Below, in pieces: positions 55,332 to 63,722 of a DNA stretch of 64,000 bases. The stretch lies in assembly GCA_020852275.1 (NCBI GenBank), contig JADZBE010000006.1:35248-99247 (forward strand), read 5' to 3'. The notes beneath the pieces are model-generated. The model saw nothing but the letters and a program-made list of their open reading frames with translations. It had not been told where the DNA came from and did no database searches. The position numbers and the translations under genes are program-made. The DNA comes from Phycisphaerales bacterium. GTDB taxonomy: Bacteria > Planctomycetota > Phycisphaerae > UBA1845. The first letter of the stretch is position 1; each line of letters opens with the position of its first letter.

Positions 55332-56075
55332 TTATTTCGTCTCCGGGGAGCGGTTTGCTTCGATCACCTCGCGGAGGTGGTGCAGGTTGAGCGAGCCGAC
55401 CACCAGGCTGCGGACGGCCGGGTGCTGGAAGACAAACCGTGCGGCGCTGCGGGCGTCGAGCGTGCCCGAGGCGAGACCTTTCTTGACGATGACCGTCACA
55501 CCGCGCGCCGCGGCCTGCGACATGACCGGACCCAGCGTCGCGTCTTTTTCGTGGTACTCGACCATGATCGCGTCCGCCCAGTCGAGCGCGGCGGTGAAGG
55601 CGGCCTGCGTATGGCCTGAGAATCCGATGTGCCGCACGACTCCGCTCTCGCGCAGGCCCATCAGCGTCGCGACGACCCGCGTCTGCTGAAGGATTTCCCC
55701 GTCGTTTCGCGGAGCGTGGACCAGCACCAGGTCCAGCACGTCGCGGCCCAGGCGCCTTCGGCTGCGGTCGATGCTCGCGCGGACGGCCTGCTCTGAGAAG
55801 TCATACGTCGAGCGGCCATCCTCGAATGTCTCGCCGACTTTCGTGGAGACCGTGAACTCGTCGCGGCGCGAGGCGAGGAACCTGCCGATCCGCTCCTCGC
55901 TGACGCCGTAGGCCGGGGCGGTGTCGATGTAGGTGATGCCCAGGTCGAGCACGCCGTTGAGGAGCGCCTCAGCTTGCGCGTCGGTGGGCAGGTCGTAGCC
56001 CGCGGGGTACTTGACGCCCTCGGTGCGTCCGATCTTGAAGGCGCCGAACCCGATGGCACTGAGGGGCGGAATCAT
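55332..56075 (-). CDS. Aldo/keto reductase
   Basis: The 247-residue TIM-barrel oxidoreductase has the AKR residues: Asp and Tyr in DTAPAYG, Lys in STKVGE and His in LVHAPRND. It is short for the family (about 270-330), ending after VRSLVVGSLNLHHL, the region of the NADPH-binding loops. The start at ATG 56075 gives MIPPLSAIGFGAFKIG; the longer frame crosses an 8-bp tandem repeat. No partner gene identifies the substrate, though its general form resembles sugar or galactose dehydrogenase-type AKRs. Confidence 0.85.
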   Translation of the reverse strand: MIPPLSAIGFGAFKIGRTEGVKYPAGYDLPTDAQAEALLNGVLDLGITYIDTAPAYGVSEERIGRFLASRRDEFTVSTKVGETFEDGRSTYDFSEQAVRASIDRSRRRLGRDVLDLVLVHAPRNDGEILQQTRVVATLMGLRESGVVRHIGFSGHTQAAFTAALDWADAIMVEYHEKDATLGPVMSQAAARGVTVIVKKGLASGTLDARSAARFVFQHPAVRSLVVGSLNLHHLREVIEANRSPETK

Positions 56076-56465
56076 GGCTGCAATGCTCCGAGGTAAGGCG
56101 GGCAGGCGGGGGTGCGAACGCCGCCGCGACCCCTGGCTGCTTGTGATCTCGGATTTCGGATTTCGGATTTCGGATTTGGAGCAGATGAAGCCGCGCGAAT
56201 AAGTCTGCAAAGCAGCGGAGTTCGAGCCGCAGAGAAACGCAGAGGAACACAGAGAAAGGCAGAAGCCATGCGCGGCCTGCTTTGATGGCTCGGGCCTTCA
56301 GTTGCAAGGCGCACAACTTGATGCGCCGCGCGGCGGCAGACCCCTGGCCCAAGCTCTGCTTCTTGGCGGAGAAACGAATATGGCGTGGCGAAAGGTTCGG
56401 TGACGCGCATGCGCTTGACCCTCATGTTCATGGCTGTGCATCTCGAGCCGGCAACGCGCTCGAAC
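56076..56465. other. Spacer with 8-bp tandem repeat, 390 nt
   Basis: The spacer between the AKR and the FAD oxidoreductase genes holds CGGATTT(C) repeated four times at about 56150-56180. No gene is seen. Confidence 0.55.
56150..56181. repeat. 8-bp tandem repeat CGGATTTC
   Basis: Four copies of CGGATTTC/CGGATTTG in tandem. A second, unrelated 8-bp array (CATTCGCT-like) lies at 60829-60890. Confidence 0.85.
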
Positions 56466-57686
56466 CTAGGCGGACCAGTCTCGCGGCTCCTCCCACGGCG
56501 GCGCCGCGACGCGCGGCCGAGGCCAATCGGGCGCGATGGGCGGTCGAGCCGGATCAAGCGGCGCGGGGGGTCGGCGCGGCGCGCCGGCGAGCAACTCCCG
56601 CGCCATCCTTGCAAGCTGCGGCGCCAGGGCGAGCTTCGTCGGCCAGGCGGTGATGACATTGCCTTCGCGCTTGGCATGTGGACCTGCGGGACGCAGGCCT
56701 GCGGGCGTCGCCTGCTCGGCGCGGTCCACGCGGACAGTCGTCCACTCGGCCTCCGCCAGCGTCACGCCCGGCAGGACGGACGCCAGCTCGCGCCGTGCAT
56801 GCGCGACCAGCGCGGGCGGATCCATGTTCACCCCGTCCTCGGCGATCTGCCCGCCCACGTTCCACACCGTTCGTCCCGCGGCATCGACGGCGCTGGTGAT
56901 GGTCGCGCGGGTCTTCGCGCCGTCCACGCAGTGGCCGAAGAGCAGCGGCAGCCGGCCGCGCACGAGCACCTGGTGCAGCGGGCGGCGCTGCATGGCCTGT
57001 GGCGAAAGCCCCACGCGGCGTCGCAGCTCGGCGTTGCCCGCGCCGGCGGTCAGCACGATCACGCAAGGCTTCAGCTCCAGGGGACTTCCGCCGGCGGGAT
57101 GAGCCAGACGCACGCAGTTCACTTCGCCCGGTCGCTGAACCGCGAAATCCACACCCGGTTCTTCGACTTTCACGAGGTGCGACTCGTGCGGCCGGGAAAG
57201 CTCGCTCAGCAGACTTGCCACGTCGAGGACCTGCTCGCGCACGGCGAAGACGTCCCCCGGGCACTGCACCAGAGGGGGGGGGCGATCCGCCGCGGCAAGC
57301 CGCGTCACCTCGCTGCGCAGCCCGCCGGCCGCGCCTGCAAGACCTGCCCGCGAGCTGAGCGAGTCCGTCCGCCACAGGTGACAAACCTCCGACAGCACGC
57401 GCACGTTCGACAGGTCCGGCCCGCCCGCGCCACCTGCGCCGCCCGCGCCGCGCAGACACTCGCGCCAGATGCCGGGCATCTCGCGGATCGATCGCGCCGA
57501 TTCCGAGAGCAGTCCCGCCAGCGTGTACTTGATGCCCCCATGAATGATGCCCTGCGAGGCGATCGTCTGCCCGGCCCCCAGCGCCCGCGACTCTGCGAGC
57601 AGCACGGACATCCCGGCGCGGTGCAGCTCGTCGAGCACCCAAAGCCCGGCCACGCCTCCGCCGAAGATGAGAACGTCAACTCCCAA
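56466..57686 (-). CDS. FAD-dependent oxidoreductase (DAO family)
   Basis: The 406-residue protein begins with an FAD-binding Rossmann motif (LIFGGGVAGLWVLDELHRAG) and AESRALGAGQTIASQGIIHGG, the pattern of glycerol-3-phosphate dehydrogenase and D-amino-acid oxidase relatives. The rest, including RPLHQVLVRGRLPLLFGH and NVGGQIAEDG, is consistent with the family but not enough to name a substrate. The Pro/Arg-rich C-terminus (PPAPLDPARPPIAPDWPRPR) is odd. The start is TTG 57686, with GGAGGG ten bases ahead. Confidence 0.8.
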   Translation of the reverse strand: MGVDVLIFGGGVAGLWVLDELHRAGMSVLLAESRALGAGQTIASQGIIHGGIKYTLAGLLSESARSIREMPGIWRECLRGAGGAGGAGGPDLSNVRVLSEVCHLWRTDSLSSRAGLAGAAGGLRSEVTRLAAADRPPPLVQCPGDVFAVREQVLDVASLLSELSRPHESHLVKVEEPGVDFAVQRPGEVNCVRLAHPAGGSPLELKPCVIVLTAGAGNAELRRRVGLSPQAMQRRPLHQVLVRGRLPLLFGHCVDGAKTRATITSAVDAAGRTVWNVGGQIAEDGVNMDPPALVAHARRELASVLPGVTLAEAEWTTVRVDRAEQATPAGLRPAGPHAKREGNVITAWPTKLALAPQLARMARELLAGAPRRPPAPLDPARPPIAPDWPRPRVAAPPWEEPRDWSA

Positions 57687-57867
57687 AACCGATCACCCTC
57701 CGCCTTCCCGTGTCGAGAAATGCCGCATGGAGATCGCACATTGCCCGTAACGCGCAAGTGCTTCAGTCCCGCGACCGTCCTTCAGAGCCGCGCCCGTAAG
57801 GAAGCGCACATCTGACCTGAACCTCTGCACGTTCGTCACGGAGTGACGAACTACCCAGCGCGACCGG

Positions 57868-58926
57868 CTACTCCCCCGCGCGGTTCAAGCCCCGCGCGAG
57901 CAACTCGTCCATCATCTTATCCCCCTCATCGAGAAACTCGACGGCGATGCGCACGATGCGCAGCCGATCCTGCAGCATCGCGCGATGCTCGATCAGCTTG
58001 ACGGCGTCCTTCTCCGTGGTCACGAGCACGTCTGCCCGATGCGCCGCGCCCTCGCGCAGCAGCGATGCAGCCACGCGCGGACTGTAATACGAATGGTCGG
58101 GGCGCCACCGCGTGCCAACCACCTCCGCCCCCAGCCGCTTCAGCGTCGAAAGGAACGACCGGGGATTGCCGATGCCGGCGAATGCGAAGACCTTGCAGCC
58201 CGCTGAAAGCTCCCCGGCCGCATTCCCCTCGAGGTCCACGAGACCCGCCACCCGATGTCGCGCGGCGAGCCGCGGGGCTTTCGGGCACAGGGATTCGATC
58301 CTCGCATTCAAGGCGCGCAGCGCCCCGGCGTCCGTCTCGTCCGCCCGCGTGATCACCACGGCATGGGCTCGCCGCAGCCCTTCCACCGGCTCGCGCAGCA
58401 GCCCGCGCGGCAGCAGCCGGTCGAAGCCAAAGGGGCAGGTCGCGTCGATGAGCACGAGGTCCAGGTCGCGCGCGAGCCGGCGGTGTTGAAATCCGTCGTC
58501 GAGAACCAGCGCGTCCGCGCCGTGCCGCTCCACGGCCACCCGCGCGGCGCGGCAGCGGTCGGGATCTGCCAGGCAGACCACCCCCGGGCATGCACGCTGG
58601 ATCAGCCGCTGCTCGTCGTTCATTCCGGAGGCATCCGCGCGGTAGCCCCGCATCAGCACGGCCGGCTTCTTCCCGATTCGCGCCAGCCGCTCGACGAGCG
58701 CGATCACCATCGGCGTCTTGCCTGTGCCGCCCACGGTCAGGTTGCCCACGGAAATCACCGGCACGGCTGGGCGATACGCCGGGGCGCCGCGATCGTATCG
58801 GGCGTTGCGCCCGCGCACGGCGGCGCCGTAGAGCACGCCCATGGCGGACAGCCCCGCGCGCAAGGGCATCATCCACGGCCCGGCGCCGTCGGCGATCACT
58901 CGGCGATGAAAGGAAACCAAAGCCAT
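57868..58926 (-). CDS. lpxK: Tetraacyldisaccharide 4'-kinase
   Basis: LpxK phosphorylates the 4' position of the lipid A disaccharide at the inner membrane. The 352 residues start with a short hydrophobic stretch (about 19-36), then the P-loop GNLTVGGTGKTP at 61-72. RGY (RGYRAD), DDGFQHR, and LLPRGLLREP are characteristic. VTTEKDAVKL near the C-terminus also fits. It supports, with HldE and GmhA, a lipid A-type LPS in this organism. It is in the same direction as the FAD oxidoreductase gene 181 bases downstream. Confidence 0.95.
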   Translation of the reverse strand: MALVSFHRRVIADGAGPWMMPLRAGLSAMGVLYGAAVRGRNARYDRGAPAYRPAVPVISVGNLTVGGTGKTPMVIALVERLARIGKKPAVLMRGYRADASGMNDEQRLIQRACPGVVCLADPDRCRAARVAVERHGADALVLDDGFQHRRLARDLDLVLIDATCPFGFDRLLPRGLLREPVEGLRRAHAVVITRADETDAGALRALNARIESLCPKAPRLAARHRVAGLVDLEGNAAGELSAGCKVFAFAGIGNPRSFLSTLKRLGAEVVGTRWRPDHSYYSPRVAASLLREGAAHRADVLVTTEKDAVKLIEHRAMLQDRLRIVRIAVEFLDEGDKMMDELLARGLNRAGE

Positions 58927-59062
58927 GCTTGCGAGCCGCGAGTGCGGCTATCAAGGGCAACAACCGCAATAGGGATAGATTGACCAGCCCACAGCCGGAC
59001 TCGAAATCGGGCGTCGGCAAGATCTGCGCCACACGGGCGTGCGTCCTGTCGACCGCAGGGTC

Positions 59063-59213
59063 TGGATTCCCGCCTTCGCGGGAATGACAACTGGAGTCGT
59101 CATCCTCCGGCGCCGTCATCCGCCGGGGCCGACATCCTCCGGGGCCGTAGTACCCGCGCAAGCGGACATCCAAGCCACCGCCAAGTCAGGATTCCCGCCA
59201 GCGCGGGCATGAC
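59063..59213. repeat. REPIN-like element, degenerate
   Basis: GATTCCCGCCTTCGCGGGAATG (59064-59085) is followed by decayed repeats of CATCCTCCGG/CCGTCATC and ends in GATTCCCGCCAGCGCGGGCATG (59190-59211). The region between 58927 and 59218 holds nothing else. Confidence 0.75.
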
Positions 59214-59218
59214 GGATA

Positions 59219-60448
59219 TCAGCCCTGCATCACGACCGCCGCGCACGTCACGCAATTGCGCCACTCCTGCGTCACCGCCTGATGATACCCGAGCCGCCTG
59301 GGTTCCGCATCGGGCAGCGCGGCCAGCAATGCGTAGATGCAACCGGCGCTGCACACGCGCGTAGGGTTGTCGTCCCGCGCGACGCACCGGCGGAACGACT
59401 CCGCGTCTCTGGTCTCGACGCGGCGCAGTGCCTCCTCATCTCGCGACCGCACGTGCGCCAGAAACGCCTCGTCCAGGTCGCGCTCATCTCCGAAGTAGCC
59501 GCCGACGTGGCTGAGGTCCGCGCCCGCAATGATGAGCGTGTCGCCGGGCCAGGAGCGAACCTGCTTGCCAAGAGCCGCGGAAAACGCGCGCAGGTCCACG
59601 CCGTCTCCGTCCCAGGGCGCGGTCCCGGTCGGTCCGCACGGACTGGGGCACAGGAACGGCACGATCCGCGTCCGCTCCGCGCCGAACAGGTGCTGCAGGA
59701 ACATCACCTGGAGCTCAACGGAGTGCTCCCGGCGATGGTCCAGCTCGAAGCGCCGCAGCGAGCCGAGTTCCGCTTCCAGCGCCGCAAGAAACTCCAGGTC
59801 GCAGGACGTCGTGCCCAGCGGCGTCTCGAACGCTTTCGCCGTGGCTACGACGGACGAGGATCGCCCGAAATGATTCGTGCCGAGGATCACCACCCGATCG
59901 GGCGGCCGACGGTGCACCAGTGCCCCGTAGGCCGCCGCATAGCACGGAGCGCCGCGCGCGTAGTCGAGGTGCGGAGCGATCAGACCGACGATGCGGTCCG
60001 TCGCCGCGCACGATGCGTCCTGCGACGGCGCGCCCGCCAGGATCGAGCGGAACGGTTCCCCCGATTCCGCGTCCACGCCGAGGGACTCGCCGTCGCGCAA
60101 GGCGCGCGTGGGGGCGCCGAGATACTCCTCGACCAGCGAGCGATAGTGATTCTCGAAGCGTTCTCCGTCGAGGAAGTGTGCGCCATCCAGGTGAGCGAGG
60201 AGCTTGTGCATCGACGCTTCGCTCAGCTCGACTCCTGCATCCTGCTGGAAATCCCTGCGGATTTCGTCGCAGGTGCGCGTGCCGTCCATCAGCAGCAGCG
60301 CGCGCAGCGCGCCGCCGGAGAGGCTGAGGATCGCCTCCGAAATCCCGGTCGGATCGCGCAGGGCGAACATCATCTCGCCCGATTCCTCCGGCAGCCGCGT
60401 CGGCTCCAGAGGACGCAGGCGCGGCTGAAATGTCGAGGCAAAGGTCAA
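59219..60448 (-). CDS. MEMO-family protein (AmmeMemoRadiSam system B) with extra N-terminal domain
   Basis: The 409-residue protein has a MEMO core (about 130-405): His160 in APHLDYARG, His193 in GTNHFGRS and His314 in ADLSHVGGYFG correspond to the metal or active-site histidines of human MEMO1. In bacteria such genes usually lie next to AMMECR1 and radical-SAM genes; neither is in the window. Residues 1 to about 107 add a domain that reads like PqqD or a winged helix (DPTGISEAILSLSGGA, GTRTCDEIRRDFQQDAG, LDGAHFLDGERF), a combination resembling a peptide-recognition fold. It stands 1.2 kb from the nearest plus-strand gene; a 440-nt spacer follows. Confidence 0.85.
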   Translation of the reverse strand: MTFASTFQPRLRPLEPTRLPEESGEMMFALRDPTGISEAILSLSGGALRALLLMDGTRTCDEIRRDFQQDAGVELSEASMHKLLAHLDGAHFLDGERFENHYRSLVEEYLGAPTRALRDGESLGVDAESGEPFRSILAGAPSQDASCAATDRIVGLIAPHLDYARGAPCYAAAYGALVHRRPPDRVVILGTNHFGRSSSVVATAKAFETPLGTTSCDLEFLAALEAELGSLRRFELDHRREHSVELQVMFLQHLFGAERTRIVPFLCPSPCGPTGTAPWDGDGVDLRAFSAALGKQVRSWPGDTLIIAGADLSHVGGYFGDERDLDEAFLAHVRSRDEEALRRVETRDAESFRRCVARDDNPTRVCSAGCIYALLAALPDAEPRRLGYHQAVTQEWRNCVTCAAVVMQG

Positions 60449-60888
60449 GAGTCCCCCTCCAGTGCGGATGACGGGCGTCAGGATTCACACTCGCCGTTGA
60501 GCCGCGGATGCCGCCGCGGCCAGGCTTGCGCAGCCGTCGTCGATCAAGCCTCCGTTTGTCGAACGTCCGCTTGTTAAGCCTCCAAAACCGAAATACATCT
60601 CCTCATTGGCACAGGTTGGAAAACCCGTGCTACATCCACCGGTTGGAAACCGGTGCCACAAGCGTTCAAGAAACGGCGCCACAAGCGGTTGGAAACCGGT
60701 GCCACAAGCGATTAAGAACCGGTGCCACAAGCGCTCAAGAACTGGTGCCACTAGCGCTCACGAAACGGTGCCACAAGCGGTTGGAAATCGGCGCACAACG
60801 CGGCTGCGGAACTGGATTTCGCGCTTGGTCATTCGCTATTCGCTATTCGCCATTCAGCATTCAGCATTCACCATTCGGCATTCTGCAT
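60449..60888. other. Spacer with two tandem arrays, 440 nt
   Basis: The gap between the MEMO gene and rnhA consists mainly of the 23-bp array (60615-60802) and an 8-bp array (60829-60890). No gene is seen. Confidence 0.6.
60615..60802. repeat. 23-bp tandem array, about eight units
   Basis: Units of 23 bases (consensus GTTGGAAACCGGTGCCACAA followed by GCG) start at 60642, 60665, 60688, 60711, 60734, 60757 and 60780, with a longer degenerate first unit at 60615. The right half (GTGCCACAAGCG) is more constant than the left (GTTGGAAACC/CTCAAGAACC). No spacers. Confidence 0.9.
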
Positions 60889-60890
60889 TC
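60829..60890. repeat. 8-bp tandem array CATTCNGC
   Basis: About seven or eight units of CATTCGCT, CATTCAGC, CATTCACC and similar in tandem, ending at the stop codon region of rnhA (stop at 60889-60891). Confidence 0.85.
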
Positions 60891-61362
60891 ATCCTGAGTT
60901 TCTCGCCTCCTCCCGCGCCGCCACCGCCAGCCGGTCGCACTCCTCGTTCTCCGGGTGCCCCGCGTGCCCGCGGACGTGCTCGTAGGTAACGTCGAACTGC
61001 TGCGCGAGGGCGTGCAGCTCCTGCCAAAGCTCAAGGTTCTTGATGGCGCCGCCGCCGGCCTTCTTCCCCTTCCGCCAGCCGTTGGCGATCCAGCCGTCGA
61101 TCCACACCGTCATGCCGTTGACGACATACTCGCTGTCGGTCACGACGTGCACGCGCCACCGCTTCGTGCCGCGCAGCGCCTGCAGACCCTCGATCACGCC
61201 GGTCAGCTCCATGCGGTTGTTCGTGGTCTCGCGCGCTCCGCCGGAGAGTTTCTTGACCTTTCCCGTGCCGGGGCTGACAAGCATGGCCCCCCAGCCGCCC
61301 GGACCGGGGTTGCCGCTGCACGCGCCGTCGGTGTAGAGGATGACGTCGGGGGCAGAACTCAT
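60889..61362 (-). CDS. rnhA: Ribonuclease HI
   Basis: RNase HI cuts the RNA strand of RNA-DNA hybrids. The 157 residues are the standard length, with catalytic Asp12 (YTDGAC), Glu52 (NNRMEL), Asp76 (TDSEYV), Asp143 (ECDRLA) and His133 (VRGHAGH). A basic patch (WRKGKKAGGG) matches the hybrid-binding handle of E. coli RNase HI. The ATG at 61362 begins SSAPDVILYTDG. It is divergent from ffh. Confidence 0.95.
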   Translation of the reverse strand: MSSAPDVILYTDGACSGNPGPGGWGAMLVSPGTGKVKKLSGGARETTNNRMELTGVIEGLQALRGTKRWRVHVVTDSEYVVNGMTVWIDGWIANGWRKGKKAGGGAIKNLELWQELHALAQQFDVTYEHVRGHAGHPENEECDRLAVAAREEARNSG

Positions 61363-61522
61363 GAGCGTCGCTCGTTCGTGTGCGATGTCCGCGAACCGGA
61401 CTCAACGTCCTCGAAGGGTCACAGGCGTCGCGGATTTCATGAACGCCTTGAACTCTTGCGGCTGCTGAACGAAGGCGCCAGCCCGGTGTCCTGAAGTAGG
61501 CGATCTCGACATTACACAGTCC

Positions 61523-61605
61523 CTTATGAAGTGCCCGCCACTTTATAAGTTTTGGCCACCAATCTTATAAAGTTGCTGTCCGACGTAAAGTCCGCTTATG
61601 AAGTG
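61523..61605. promoter_or_regulatory. Four operator-like CTTATRAAGT boxes
   Basis: CTTATGAAGTG occurs at 61523-61533 and again at 61595-61605. Between them ACTTTATAAG (61540-61549) and CTTATAAAGT (61564-61573) form a perfect inverted pair. All four are near-identical half-sites of one ten-base word. The cluster is about 110 bases upstream of ffh and 160 bases upstream of rnhA (divergent). Confidence 0.5.
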
Positions 61606-61674
61606 TCGCTGAATAGATGTGCCCGTCGCAGGCCGCGCCAGCGACCATCCCCTGCCTTTGGACCGGTATCTGCG

Positions 61675-61680
61675 TATAAT
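61675..61680 (+). promoter_or_regulatory. TATAAT -10 candidate for ffh
   Basis: A perfect TATAAT lies 32 bases ahead of the ffh start, but the 17-base-distant hexamer (CTGCCT) does not resemble a -35. The four CTTATRAAGT boxes upstream could serve activation. Confidence 0.45.
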
Positions 61681-61711
61681 CCCGCCCTCATCGAAAGGAC
61701 AGGGGCAGAGG

Positions 61712-63151
61712 ATGTTTGACGCACTGACAGACCGCTTGGGCAACGTTTTCCGCGGGCTTCGCGGGCGGGGCAAGATTACCGAGGAGAACGTGGCGGAGAT
61801 CATGCGCGAGATCCGCACCGCGCTGCTCGAAGCCGACGTCAACCTCGAAGTCGCGCGGAAGTTCTGCGACGACGTGCAGGGCAAGGCCGTCGGCGCGGAA
61901 GTGGTCAAGACGCTCAAGCCCGACCAGGTCATGGTCAAGATCGTGCACGACGAGCTGGTGCAGATCATGGGCCCCGTCGATCCGCGCATCCCCTTTGTCA
62001 CGCCCGGTCCCACCGTGCTGCTGATGGCCGGGCTGCAAGGGTCCGGCAAGACCACGACGTGCGGCAAGATGGCCGCGATGCTGCTGAAGCGGGCCAAGCG
62101 ACCGTTGCTGGTGGCGGCGGACCTGAAGCGCCCGGCGGCGATCGACCAGCTTGAAGTCCTCGGCCAGCAGATCGGCGTCCCCGCGTACACCGAGCGCGGG
62201 CACGAGAACGCGGTAAAAGTCTGCGCCAACGGCATCGCCTACGCCAAGAAGACCGACCGCGACGTGGTCATCCTCGACACCGCGGGGCGATTGGCCATCG
62301 ACGAAGACCTGATGAAAGAGCTGGAGTCGGTCGTCGGGCAGTGCCACCCGCACCAGGTGTACCTGGTGCTGGATGCGATGACCGGTCAGGACGCGGTGAA
62401 CACGGCCCGCATCTTCAACCAGCGGCTGGAGATCGACGCCTGCATCCTCACGAAGTTCGACTCGGACACGCGCGGCGGCGCGGCGCTGTCCGTCAAGCAG
62501 ATCACCGGCAAGCCGATCAAGTTCATCGGCGTCGGCGAGAAGATGGAGGCGCTCGAAGAGTTCCGCCCGGACCGCATCGCCGGGCGCATCCTCGGCATGG
62601 GCGACGTCCTCTCGCTCGTCGAGCAGGCGCAGCAGCAGTTCGACCAGGCCGAAGCCGCCAAGCTCGAAGCGAAGATGGCCAAAGGGTCGTTCTCGCTGGA
62701 GGACTTCCGCGATCACCTTCGCAAGCTGCGGAAGATGGGCTCGATGAAGGAGCTGATGAAGAAGATCCCCGGCATGGGCGCCATGATGGCCGACGAAGAG
62801 ATCGACGATCAGGAGCTGGTGCGGCTGGAGGCGGTCATCGGCTCCATGACGCCCAAAGAGCGGACCAAGCCGGAGGTGATCGACGCCTCGCGCCGCCGGC
62901 GCATCGCCCGCGGGGCCGGCGTGGAGCCGGAGGACGTTTCGGGTCTGGTCAAGCAGTTCGAGATGATGCGCGACATGATGAAGAAGATGAGCGGCATGAA
63001 CATGCTTCAGCGGCTCAAGTACAGCACCCAGGTCGGCAACATCATGGCGAGCGGCGGGCAGTTGCGCAAGATCAAACAGAGCACCACGGCCACCCAGCGC
63101 AACCTCAGCAAGCGCGACCGGCGGAAGGACCGGAAGAAGAGGAGCCGGTAG
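61712..63151 (+). CDS. ffh: Signal recognition particle GTPase
   Basis: Ffh binds 4.5S RNA and signal sequences of nascent membrane proteins and delivers ribosomes to FtsY. The 479 residues comprise the N domain (about 1-90), the G domain (about 95-295: GLQGSGKTTTCGK, the DTAGR switch, TKFD specificity loop), and the Met-rich M domain (about 330-470: GMGAMM, MMRDMMKKMSGMNMLQRL) for signal-sequence binding, ending in a basic tail. GGCAGAGG precedes ATG 61712. A longer open frame from 61619 is not supported. This is a single-copy housekeeping gene in most bacteria. Confidence 0.97.
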   Translation: MFDALTDRLGNVFRGLRGRGKITEENVAEIMREIRTALLEADVNLEVARKFCDDVQGKAVGAEVVKTLKPDQVMVKIVHDELVQIMGPVDPRIPFVTPGPTVLLMAGLQGSGKTTTCGKMAAMLLKRAKRPLLVAADLKRPAAIDQLEVLGQQIGVPAYTERGHENAVKVCANGIAYAKKTDRDVVILDTAGRLAIDEDLMKELESVVGQCHPHQVYLVLDAMTGQDAVNTARIFNQRLEIDACILTKFDSDTRGGAALSVKQITGKPIKFIGVGEKMEALEEFRPDRIAGRILGMGDVLSLVEQAQQQFDQAEAAKLEAKMAKGSFSLEDFRDHLRKLRKMGSMKELMKKIPGMGAMMADEEIDDQELVRLEAVIGSMTPKERTKPEVIDASRRRRIARGAGVEPEDVSGLVKQFEMMRDMMKKMSGMNMLQRLKYSTQVGNIMASGGQLRKIKQSTTATQRNLSKRDRRKDRKKRSR

Positions 63152-63722
63152 TTCGCCCGGAGCCAATCGTCCGATCGCAGCCGCGTCAGCCGGAGCCTAC
63201 AACGAACGCGCGTGCGACGGTTTTGTCTGGAGGCTGCAAACCGCAACTGCTTTCTGATTGACAAGGAGATTCGCGGCGGGCAGGTCGACGCGCTTCATGA
63301 ACGGGTCGACCTGAAGCTGCTCCGCCTCAGGAGGTCTGGCGTCACCGTAAACACGCGCCAAGGCAGAATCCTCGAGGCGTACATGCTGGACCTGAGCCCA
63401 CACGCCGGCGCACGCAAGAAGCGAGACCTCGAACTCATCGAGTTCTGGAGCGAGGCGTCCAAAGACCAGAGGAAGGTGGCGCTCGTTTATCCAGAGAGAG
63501 GGGGCCAGGCATTCCCCTTCGGCCACCCAACGAGCGTCGTGAGCTCCGCCCGAGCGCCTCGAACCACACCTTGGACTCGCTCCCTCGCGGTTTGGGCTGC
63601 ACGCTACCTGCCCACGCCATTGATGCGGCCAGCCAGGTGAAGTTGGCTACGGGGATGCCGCCGAGGACGACGCCGTCGATGACGCCGGCGACGATCGCTG
63701 CCTCGCATGCGCCGAGACCGCC
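63152..63722. other. Spacer after ffh, 571 nt; possibly coding
   Basis: No confident gene is seen. The frame 63212-63640 is the only part with protein character. Ribosomal protein S16, which often follows ffh, is not seen here. Confidence 0.4.
63212..63640 (+). CDS. Uncertain small protein or gene remnant
   Basis: The 142-residue frame begins with GTG and has a middle portion (about 15-100, KEIRGGQVDALHERVDLKLL to YPERGGQAFPF) with protein-like composition, whereas the ends, rich in Arg, Pro and Ser, do not. No family is recognised. There is no good ribosome binding site. It may be a remnant of a gene or a chance frame. Confidence 0.3.
   Translation: MRRFCLEAANRNCFLIDKEIRGGQVDALHERVDLKLLRLRRSGVTVNTRQGRILEAYMLDLSPHAGARKKRDLELIEFWSEASKDQRKVALVYPERGGQAFPFGHPTSVVSSARAPRTTPWTRSLAVWAARYLPTPLMRPAR

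Larger units (their letters stand above)
61363..61711. other. Divergent spacer with repeated CTTATAAAGT motifs
   Basis: Between rnhA (minus) and ffh (plus) there is no gene. The AT-rich part has four ten-base boxes (separately listed) and a perfect TATAAT at 61675-61680 just ahead of ffh, without a good -35. Confidence 0.5.

Noticed and set aside
56385..57815. A 476-codon plus-strand frame opposite the FAD oxidoreductase gene
   Set aside because: No start site, Arg/His-rich composition; the minus strand shows an FAD-binding motif.
60615..60802. Considered as a CRISPR array or coding repeat
   Set aside because: No spacers between 23-base units. 23 is not a multiple of three, so a protein repeat would shift frame from unit to unit.
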